A DNA stretch of 64,000 nucleotides from assembly GCA_037892935.1 (NCBI GenBank), contig JAYXKI010000018.1:372001-436000 (forward strand), in the 5' to 3' direction. Shown here piece by piece: positions 20,287 through 29,020 of this stretch (position 1 is the first letter of the stretch; every line of letters starts with the position of its first letter). This DNA is from Phlebopus portentosus. Taxonomy: Eukaryota; Basidiomycota; Agaricomycetes; Boletales; Boletinellaceae. The notes below the pieces were generated by a model that saw only the letters and a program-made list of their open reading frames with translations, did not search any database and was not told the DNA's origin. Both the position numbers and the translations under genes were made by a program.

Positions 20287-20744
20287 TGTTAGGCGGACGG
20301 CTCAAGGACTGAGTCGAGGCAGGCCAACACAACAACAAACAAGCGTGAATGAGATAATCCCAAACACGTCGCTCAGGTCAAGACAGCTAAGACGAGGCTT
20401 AAGTCCAGACCGTCGAACGCTAGGTCGCAGTGAAGGTAAGTAGAATTCAGCAAACTAATAATACAAGAGTAGATACCTAGGTCGCAGTGAAGGTAAGTAG
20501 AATAGAAAGACAAGGAACGAAAGAGTCAAACTATCTACTTATATAGACTTTGGGTGCGGGAAAGGTCTACCCTAATGGGAAGTCACATGACAAGGAATGG
20601 GATGATTAGTGAGCGTGATAGAACATTGTGGAATGTTCCGGCAAAAGGATGAATAAGCGCATAAGAAAAATAAAAGAAAAGAAAAAGAATATTAAAATAA
20701 ATGATGACGTCAGAAAAGAAAAGGAAAATGTTCGAGTCCTTACA
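20287..20744 (-). repeat. 5' LTR of element D (458 bp)
   Basis: On the - strand it begins TGTAAGG (20744 downward) and ends CCTAACA (to 20287), near-perfect inverted termini. It contains two copies of a 27-base direct repeat (20420-20446 and 20477-20503, starting CTAGGTCGCAGTGAAGG) and a TATA box. The outer border is sharp because the flanking exon of the coiled-coil gene reads in frame up to 20745. The predicted target-site copy is CCGTC (20745-20749). Confidence 0.82.
20538..20546 (-). promoter_or_regulatory. TATA box in the LTR of element D
   Basis: On the - strand the sequence reads CTATATAAG, about 250 bases before the inner LTR edge, a suitable place for the U3/R border. Confidence 0.5.
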
Positions 20745-22117
20745 CCGTCTCTCAAAGCCAGTGGACTCTGATTGAATAGCGTGATGATCTCCTCCAGAGC
20801 GTTCACATCTCCCTTCATCTGAGTTTCAGCTCGATAATTTCCTTCCAATTGTGCCTCCACAAAACAGACTTTGCGAACAGTCGAAGGTGAGTCATCTTTT
20901 GGTGTCTGAACATTGATGTGAAGAGAATCAAAATTCTGACTCTTGTTTGTAGTTCCGTCTCCACCTGTTGTAAATCCTTAGTGGATTATAAGTCGTTATT
21001 TCTTTGGGAAAGCGTTTAATATCATGGACAAACCTTTCGTGCGTTTCAAGTCCCATCCAAGCTGCAGCCTTGAGGCGATGCCCGCCTCACCAATAATCCT
21101 GGAAACAGTGCGTGCACTCGGTACTCGTATCTTTGCTTTACTCGAGCTGATCCCCAGTGATTCGCAGTTATATTTCATGAACTCTGAGATGACGGGTCCA
21201 CACTTGCCCAGCGAGACTCCTTGAGCACAAATGCGGCGTATGAGGGCACAAAGTCGAGTACTGTAGTGACTTTTGTGAGTGTTTCGAATTGTTCGCATTG
21301 TATTTCGTTTGAAGGAATTGAGCTGATGTATCTGTTTTTTAGCTCGGAAAAGCTGCAATCGAACAGCTTTGTGCTTTCTTTGCTTCCTCAGCAATCGGTT
21401 CCGTAAGCTCTCGATCTTCTCCCTATAGTCCTTGTCTCGCTGCTGACTCTTCTTGCGTAGAGTGTCAAGGTCGTTCTGCAACACATCTTGTTGATTATTG
21501 ACAACAACACGCTCGAATTCATATGTAGAAAGTTGGGTGGACGTGTGCATGAGCAGATTCGAGCAGGAACTGAGCTGGCTGGACAGGGCATGATTTTCGG
21601 CTTGTGCTCTGGTGAGTTCTGGTTCCTTCCTCGTTAGCTGCAGTTCTAATTTGTTGATTTTCTTTCTAAGAGATGAATTTGATTCTCGTAAACGCTTGAT
21701 AATAGCTCGATGACAACGAAGGTCCATAACAGAGGCCAAGGTTCGATTTCGAGAGTTCTGGTATCGGTTCGTAAGTTCGGTAAGTGCTTTCTGGGACCTT
21801 GCAAGCTCGTTCTTCAATGATAAGTTCTTCTCCTTCAGGTCCTTGAGCGCTGACTGCATGTTGGTGAGGCACTTTCCTTGGTCAATACTCTTTCGAAGAG
21901 TCGCTGTGAGTTCTTCATGCTTTTTCTGTGCCTCACCAGTTAACCTGCTGATGACTGTAGAAGCTGTCCTTGTTAATTTCTCGGGCTGAAGGTTCTCCTT
22001 TTCAGCCTGAAGGCTTGATAGCCTCTTAGATCGGGCATGCTCTGCACAAAGCTGTCTTGTGCTTTTCGTTGTAAATACCATCTGTTCAATAAAACCATGT
22101 AAACTCTCTATATGCAC
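20745..22117 (-). pseudogene. Coiled-coil protein gene of a probable repetitive family, interrupted by element D
   Basis: Exon 1 runs from the ATG at 22117 to 21034. A 69 bp intron (21033-20965, starting GTTTGT and ending ACAG) links it in frame to exon 2 (20964-20745), which is cut by D's LTR. Residues from about 30 to 260 are heptad-rich coiled coil (for example the KDLKEKNLSLKNELARSQKA stretch). The C-terminal part of exon 1 is a conserved-looking domain (ARTVSRIIGEAGIASRLQLG), and exon 2 continues with GDGTTNKSQNFDSLHINVQ. I remember similar patterns from large repeated gene families of agaricomycetes, perhaps transposon-derived, but cannot name the family firmly. The rest of the gene should lie beyond D's far end, upstream of the window. 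Confidence 0.65.
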
Positions 22118-22138
22118 TTAGTAATATATGATATGATA

Positions 22139-22289
22139 CAGCTGGATGTAGCTGATGGTTAAGTCACGTGATGTTATGTAACGATCAAATTCCCTTATTG
22201 AGTTACAAATCACCTTCATTTTCTTCATATAAGGCTTAGCTTTAAAATCAGTCAGCTCACATGACTTAACCATCAGCTACATCCAGCTG
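22139..22289. mobile_element. 151-bp hairpin MITE-like element with 33-bp inverted repeats
   Basis: The left arm 22139-22171 and the right arm 22257-22289 are reverse complements at 32 of 33 positions, separated by 85 bases. The ends are CAGCTG on both sides and are flanked by TA on both sides (22137-22138 and 22290-22291), which suggests a TA target-site duplication as in Tc1/mariner-type elements. There is no coding capacity. It lies 22 bases upstream of the start codon of the coiled-coil gene. Confidence 0.72.
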
Positions 22290-22496
22290 TAGATAATTCG
22301 TAATATCAACGTGAGGTATTCGTAGTTACTAGTTGTCATAACATCAACAAGGTAACCCGGTCGTCATGTCCTCTACCACATCATCCAGCGTAACCAGAGC
22401 GCACGCGGCGTACGAGAAAATCAATCAGGCTCGATGCACAGGATTTGCTTCTTTTGCCTGCTAGTCGTCTCCAGACTAATATCAGCCAATTATGGG

Positions 22497-25433
22497 TCAA
22501 AAGGATGTTTTGCCGAGTGATTCCTTCAGCTGTCTATTTCGCCTACTCCTTTGAGGTCTGACATCTCCATCGAGCAACCCGGATCCTTCGTTGTCCGGAA
22601 AACAGGTAGGTAGTGGCTGTTCTTGTCCCCTGACTGGAAGTGGCCGTGCGTGATATGCGCGTTCTCTGTAGTGTCTACCTGGTCGTGCACCTAAATGATC
22701 CTCCCTGAGTACCCACAACCGTCTTGCTTGACGATTCGCTGTCCTTGTGTACGGCTTAATTGCCCCTCTTCCCGTGAAAGACCCACGTTCTACAACGTTT
22801 GTCCCTGATCCAGGATCATCCTCTGGTATATTCGTTAACGCCGGTTTCCGTTCTAAAGCTCGGGGCTCATTTGCAGGTACCACGCTAGCCGGTGTCGTTA
22901 GTCTGATGTGATGTCCGCGGGAAGAAACGTGTGTCTGTGACGAAGGCCCTCCCGATTCCAACGAACATGCCTTGCTAGGAAACAGACGAGAGAAGACCGG
23001 ATCGGGACTTGTGCTGAATTCTGTGGATGAGAGACGGCGGATACCACCCGAGACATCGTGTGGAGACGAACGGCGAGTATCAAGTGAAGGTAAATCATTG
23101 TCAAGGTCTACGCAGTCGTCATAGTCGCCTTTCGATAGTTGCTCTCGTCGTAGTTCGTCTGGCGAGCGGGAGATAGGCCTATCATCTATGCTCGTATGCG
23201 ACATCCGATCCAGAGCCCTTCTCCACCATGACCCTTGTCTCCTGACGTATCCAGAGCTTGGTCCCTCTGACGGGATTGCGTCAGCGTTTCCGGAGGATCG
23301 GATGGATAACCCCCTCTTTTCAAGCTCGATTTCGACCTGTTCCTCGAATCCAGCGGCACGCCCACGTCTTAGGAAGTCAAGCCCGTATATGTAATCGTCT
23401 CCAGTTCCAAGCCATCGTCGTTCAGCATCGACGTGAACTTCCTTCTCCACCTCGACTGAAATAGCAACAGGTTGGTACATGGCGTCTCTCTCGGTCGCAG
23501 AAGCTCGAGCGTCTTTCTTTGACCGAGATTCGTTTGGAACCTTCTCGCCAAATATATCTTCTCTGACGACAAGTCTGCGTGCTTTCGGATCCGTCTCAAA
23601 ACCTCTCCACTTCCTGAAAATGTATGCGCAGCCTTCCCATATCTCGCGAAGTGTTTCACGAAAATCGAATGCATGTAGCAGGCATCGCATACGGGGCATG
23701 CGCGGATCATCCTCTCCGATATAATCAGGTACCGATTGGCCATATTCGGTAGAGCCAGGCAATCTCTGATAAGGCTTATACGAGAATGCTTTGATATGAA
23801 TTATTGCGAAAATTCTGGGGAAGGCGAGTCAGAATTAAAATGCCAAGAGAAGAGACCAAAGATAATGATGCACGTCATTTCGACAGTTTCCAGGATCGCG
23901 CCAATTCCGATGTTTATATCATCCGCGGTCCTATCAAATGTACGAGTTATAATCGAATACTCACTGTAACTAATTTCACACGCACATATACTTAGTCTAT
24001 AATACAAAAAATAAAATAAATAAAATAAAAAATCAGCGATCTGTGAGAATGAAGCCACGAAAACATACATCGGTGACTACTCCCAGATTACTCATCACGG
24101 ACAAGAACGTCGCCTGCCAGAATGTCAAGAACACTGATTCTTGCTTTAGACAATGAAGGCCTCGCATCAACTTTGCAGCTTACCAACGGCTTTAATTGCA
24201 AACAATTTGAGAAGTGGCCTATGTGGAGCAAGTTGTTTTGATATCGGGACATATATCTGGATGAGACAATACATTGCAATTGAAACGGAGATAGAAACAA
24301 TGGTCACAATCTGCAAGCACTTATCAGCTCGACGGAGAAAAAGAGACGCAGAAGCATGAACTCGACCTACATAGACGTGGCCCCATCCAGGTGACCAAGA
24401 GTCTTCGCAGTATAGTCCAACATGGTCCAATATGACCGCAGCGAGCGTAGTTCTGTCCGTGTCTCATTAGCCCTCAGTGACATGAAAGTCTAGCAAATAC
24501 GAACAGGGGACGAATGACACAGTACTGCAGTATGCCCCATTTCATCATTTGCAAGAAATACAGGCCGTCCTGTCAAGGCGGTTCAGTTCTTGATCACGCG
24601 TATGCAGGAAGGTGACCATACAGCAGGCTTGGACTTGACAGATCCTAGAGGAAAAATCCACCTCTTGACCGGCTCTTCCCGTTGAATGGCCTTTCGATCA
24701 TTCTCCTTGCTCAGTCCAGTCTACATGAAATCCACTGAGTGACCAATCAAGCCCAAAACCGATTGCATGCGACAGACCTTGAGAAATATTGTTCTTTGTT
24801 CGTCAGGATTCGGAGAGACATACAATAGCAAGAGGTAGAAGAAAGAAGTCAAGACCGTTGATTCGTAGCAGTCCCGAAGGAGAAGAAGAGGTGTCGATTG
24901 GTCCTGTTGTTTGACATTCGAATGATCAGCAGACGACACGGAAATAAAACGGAAGAGTCAATGCACCCAGAAGAGGTAGGAAGCGAAGCTGACGAGCGAA
25001 TATATCGGAACCATGAAGAGGATACGGACAATATCTGAATTGTATTAGGTTAAAACTTTTTCGAAATGAGCAGAAACCTACATCGTTGCTCGTGTTTCTG
25101 CAATCTCGTCAGATTGGTGTAAAGAACGTCACGTATGTAAATGCGCTCACGTTTGAGTAATACCGTAAGTGCTTGTTCACGAGCCAAAACGATATTGTAG
25201 TAGAGATAAGCGCGAATGCCCCAGTGACAATCCATCCAATCTGCATTACAATTAGAATACTCCGAAGCATATCTGACATATAGAGTAACTACATGGTGAG
25301 CTGCGACGACGTCAATACGACAACTCAAGAATAAGAGCAAATACTTACTTTGCAAAACAATCTTTCCATTTTGAATGAGAGGCGGAGGTTTCATGTCTGA
25401 TGATTTATGAAAGCATGTCGCATTGTTGGACAT
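22497..25433 (-). CDS. DUF300/TMEM184 (Ost-alpha-like) membrane protein, 736 aa, 14 exons
   Basis: Exons by reading frame and GT-AG sites: 25433-25349, 25300-25293, 25240-25151, 25097-25082, 25034-24967, 24903-24778, 24720-24622, 24569-24505, 24452-24371, 24310-24184, 24133-24069, 23996-23992, 23930-23874, 23814-22497. All phases close, giving 736 residues. The first 300 residues hold about seven hydrophobic segments and family signatures: HHIGWIVTGAFAL, RYIVRILFMVPIYSL, LLLLRDCYESTVLTSFFYLL, and TADDINIGIGAILET near the end of the membrane part. The last 430 residues are a long polar, Ser/Arg-rich cytosolic tail. The family (PF03619) includes vertebrate TMEM184 and organic solute transporter alpha; the substrate here is unknown. 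Introns are 48-72 bp. Exons 2, 4 and 12 are only 8, 16 and 5 bases. Confidence 0.85.
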
Positions 25434-26573
25434 CGCAGGGGAAATAAGCAGATCAGCTCTACAGTATAGCCCCTATTCAGACTGAGGACGAATACACGAA
25501 ATACAGAAATGATGAATCAACATAAAAAGCGAAGAAATGTCCAATAGTGCCGTAAAGTCTTTGAAAAAAAGCAGATTGATGTTCTATTGGAGGGGCTATA
25601 GCCTTGACAGAGGAACGTAGGTTGTGGTCGAGTTGTGAACCTTGAGAGGTGAATCGCCGATCCGAATGTCTCCCGACTTGATCGGTTGCTAAAATTGGTC
25701 ATTGCGAAACCGGAAGCAAATTCCGTGTGAACTGATTGATTGGTGGGTCTGAGAGGTGTCTGAGAGTAAAGATTCAGATTCTCTTTTCATTAAAGGATGA
25801 ACATGTAGATTCTGTAGTATGTCTATGGCCGCGCAGACCGGAATGCTTAGCACGGGTTCCTGGAATTGTGACCTTTGAAAGTGACTCGGCCGATGCATTC
25901 TGAATCTTGTCCTGCGATGGAAGAAAATAGAACGAACAACAACGATTGCGCGAAGAAGTTGACAGCCAAGCGAGATACCCCGAGCGAGAGATAACCATGT
26001 GAAAGCGGATTACGGTACAAAGTTCAGATTCCAATCGGTTGTCTGTACCTTACTTGTACGATAAAGACGGAGCGAGACGAGAAACTGATCGAAAGACATG
26101 CATTTGGCAAAAATTGGTCGGGGATATCCCAAGACTGTAGTGCTTGATCATTAAGATGCGTGAACGTTTGGGGGTACCTCGGATGAGACGGTAGGTGCTC
26201 ACACGTATTGTGCCTAAAGAGTGCGCGATATGGTTTGATATGAAAGAGAGAAGACGGGAAAACAACGAGGAGATGAACGGAAGATGTGTCAATTCCGTGT
26301 GTTCCTAAGGGAGAGCACGTAATTCGAAACGAGGGCTGTTGGATGCAAGTTGGTGATCAGGCTGAGTGAGCAGAGGACACGGATACACACTGGAGTAGTC
26401 AAGCAAGGATAGCGAAATTACTTGTAATGGGAATTGATCCACACCGATAAAGTCGGGAGGAGAGGCGGGTCTTCCATAAGCGGGATTTTGTGAGTCATGA
26501 AAAAAAGAACCATGACGCGAGTGTGACGCTATGCACGTGATGCGTGCCTTTCCGAATATACCCGGCTCAATAC
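25434..26573. other. Intergenic region between divergent genes
   Basis: This stretch separates the start of the DUF300 gene (-) from the F-box-like gene (+), so both promoters should lie here. Only short ORFs without recognisable motifs are present. Confidence 0.5.
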
Positions 26574-26583
26574 CTATATAATC
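26574..26583 (+). promoter_or_regulatory. TATA box of the F-box-like gene
   Basis: CTATATAATC lies about 45 bases before the ATG at 26627, the usual distance for a fungal core promoter with a short 5' leader. Confidence 0.5.
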
Positions 26584-26626
26584 TCGTGTAATTTTCATTT
26601 TATATTTTCAACCAGATACCACCATC

Positions 26627-28042
26627 ATGCGAGGACGCTCCACAACGGTGTCGCGAACGGGTACAGCGACGATGAGCACAAGAATGCGTTCCATCTCCTT
26701 CTCTGCAACGCTTGCTCTCTCCTTATACAGACATGCAGACAGCCCGTCTCTACAGACATTGCCCACGGAAATCCTGCTAGAAATAATACTCATTGCAACC
26801 GCGGTCAACGTACCTAAGAGCGCGCCAATCACCAGCTCCACCAGCCGTCGACTCGGCTCGTACGCTGATGATGATATTTCAAACTGGCATTTACGCGGCC
26901 CGCGTCTCGACTACCGCATTCTCAGAGCTCTTGCTCTAACTTCCCGCCAGCTCGCTGGTCTTGCCCACTTTATCATGTATCGCAATATCACACTTGACGA
27001 GCTAAAGCATATCTCTCTCTTTGCGAGGACCGTCTTAGATTGTGCTCACCGCGATATCACCCTTGCTTCCACCGTTTCGCCCGTCTCGCCAGTTTCTCCA
27101 ACTTCCATGTCATTCTCTTACATACCCACTCTCTTTGCTGGCAAATTTACGAACCGTCTGGCTCTCGAATACCCTTTCTTCGATTCCCCGCGCGTTCCAA
27201 AGAACAGGCACGCCGAAATCGAGCGTTTTCATGTTGCAACCGGCGTTCTCCTTGGCTTCGGTAACTCCGCTCCCTCCGTCCCTTCTCCCGTCCTCGCGGA
27301 CCTCCGGACCTTACTTATCGAAACCCGCATCCTCGAACATCACCTCAACACACACACTGCTCCGTCGTCCACTCTTCCGAAAGTATCGCCGTCACCGTCC
27401 GAGCTCATTCTCCATTCGTATATCCCATGGGGCGGTGTGACACCTCCTTATCTCTCTCCGCTTGCCCCTCTCGGTGCGCAACTCACGCACCTCACTATTG
27501 CTTGTCCTTCGGCCAGGTGGACCTTACCCAGCACTACCCTCAACGTTCTGGGCGGTGTCCCCTCGCTCACCCATCTGGCTTTGGTCCGCAGGGCACATGC
27601 CAACGAAGATAACGATGCAGAGTTTGTCCGAGATGTAGCCGAAATACTATCAGAGCGCGTAGACTCCCTCATTCGACTCGTCCTTGTCGTCCTTCCAGAT
27701 TCAGGCTTCACAACCTGGAAATACACGCACCAGCCTGTGCTCGCCGATGGCTGCGAGAAGGAGGTCGAGGTCGAGCACGTGCTCTCTTTCAATCCCGAAC
27801 TACGAGCTCTCGAGGCGTACCTCTCCATAACGTCCATCTGGTCTCAGTTTTCCACTCTTGCGCAATCATCACCCGCTGTCTGCGTCGTCCCGGGTATGAG
27901 TGACGCCTGGGCACGCGCTCTCAGGAAAAGTCGCAACCCAGGTGCCATTTTCGAAAGTAACATCTTCCATGATCATGGCCGTGATCTCTGGTCATGGGCT
28001 CGCACGTTCGAATCTCGTCGGCGAGCCATAGAACGTAGATGA
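26627..28042 (+). CDS. F-box-like domain protein, 471 aa, intronless
   Basis: A single exon of 471 codons with an ATG soon after a TATA box. After a Ser/Thr-rich N-terminus, residues about 40-55 read LQTLPTEILLEIILIATA, the start of an F-box-like helix. RALALTSRQLAGLAHFIMYR at about 105-125 fits the remainder of the domain, interrupted by a 35-residue loop. F-box proteins present substrates to SCF ubiquitin ligases; agaricomycetes have very many of them. The rest contains Leu-rich segments (LADLRTLLIETRILEHH, SLTHLALVRRAH) that may be degenerate LRR or solenoid repeats. No partner or substrate can be named. Codon use is C-rich in the third position, unlike the transposons. Confidence 0.75.
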   Translation: MRGRSTTVSRTGTATMSTRMRSISFSATLALSLYRHADSPSLQTLPTEILLEIILIATAVNVPKSAPITSSTSRRLGSYADDDISNWHLRGPRLDYRILRALALTSRQLAGLAHFIMYRNITLDELKHISLFARTVLDCAHRDITLASTVSPVSPVSPTSMSFSYIPTLFAGKFTNRLALEYPFFDSPRVPKNRHAEIERFHVATGVLLGFGNSAPSVPSPVLADLRTLLIETRILEHHLNTHTAPSSTLPKVSPSPSELILHSYIPWGGVTPPYLSPLAPLGAQLTHLTIACPSARWTLPSTTLNVLGGVPSLTHLALVRRAHANEDNDAEFVRDVAEILSERVDSLIRLVLVVLPDSGFTTWKYTHQPVLADGCEKEVEVEHVLSFNPELRALEAYLSITSIWSQFSTLAQSSPAVCVVPGMSDAWARALRKSRNPGAIFESNIFHDHGRDLWSWARTFESRRRAIERR

Positions 28043-28215
28043 GATGAGATGAAGCTATTGTCCGTTCTACGATTTCTTATAGACCATATAGATCCTTTAG
28101 ACATGTTTTCACGCATTCTGAGCGCTTAGATTTTATGCCCCTCTTACTGGCTTATCTTCGTTTATTCCTCTATCCCACTGTATTTTTTAGTCAACTTGTT
28201 GTGCCACGCTCATTA

Positions 28216-28749
28216 CAGCGCTTTGTATAAGTAATGGCACTCTGGAGTTTTTTGAAGAAAGAGAGCTCATTTCAGATAGCAGATGGGAAAATGGACTTCA
28301 CCGACAGACTCTGGTCCAAACTTGCCTTCCACCTTTCCTCCAGTAGTATTCATTTTGTCTGGAGCTTGATCCTTAATCAAATCACTTACAACAAGCTTGT
28401 AAATTAAGTATGGACCATCTACTATATGCCAAATTTCAGAAATAATGATTTGATTTGTATGATAAATTTTGAATTCCTTCTCAACTCAGAGCAGTATTGG
28501 TCAATAAAGCATTCCAAGGAGATCTGTCCTGACTATCAGAATTGAGAAAATTCATACTTCACTTTTCCCATGAATAACACATTTGTACCAAGTTTCAAGG
28601 AAGAAAAGCTGTAAATAGTAATTTTGTGAAGCTGTCGACCCTTAGATGCAGGCCAAATTTTCACTAAGTCAGGCTTGTCACATGATATAAATTGTGTTTT
28701 ACTTCATTCCAAAAATGCCTGGGAATGCCATTACTTCTACAAAGCGCTG
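28216..28749. mobile_element. 534-bp MITE-like element with inverted CAGCGC ends
   Basis: The left end (CAGCGCTTTGTATAAGTAAT at 28216) and the reverse complement of the right end (to 28749) match at 23 of the first 24 bases, differing at the T/G of base 13. TA flanks both sides (28214-28215 and 28750-28751), consistent with a Tc1/mariner-type target-site duplication. The interior is A/T-rich without a usable ORF, so it would be non-autonomous. It begins about 170 bases after the F-box-like gene. Confidence 0.72.
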
Positions 28750-29020
28750 TAATCGATTTTAACTGACATATATAGTTTATCAAATTACTTATTCCGTCAT
28801 TTTCTGGTCGTGCGCGTGCGACGCCTTATCGTTGACTCAAGAAGTCTTTGTCATCGAATCATTCACTTTCAAACGTATACTGGAATAAATTACAGTGGCA
28901 ACTACATGAGCAAAAAGTATTACGAGCGTATACTAAAGTTCACAATTACAATTACTGAATTAAGGGAGCAATCTTTCAGTCCTTCAAGTCTACATACATA
29001 TGGAAAGAACAGGCATCTCG

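Larger units (their letters stand above)
17249..20744 (-). mobile_element. Ty3/gypsy element D (5' part, reverse orientation, interrupted by copy A)
   Basis: Reading on the - strand: an LTR (20744-20287), a leader of about 416 bases, gag (19870-18419), then protease and the start of reverse transcriptase in the -1 frame until the insertion of copy A at 17248/17249. It is unrelated in sequence to the C/B/A family and has a clear protease and zinc knuckle. Its remaining pol and right LTR must lie upstream of the window. The LTR begins (on the - strand) directly after an exon of the coiled-coil gene at 20745. Confidence 0.9.
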
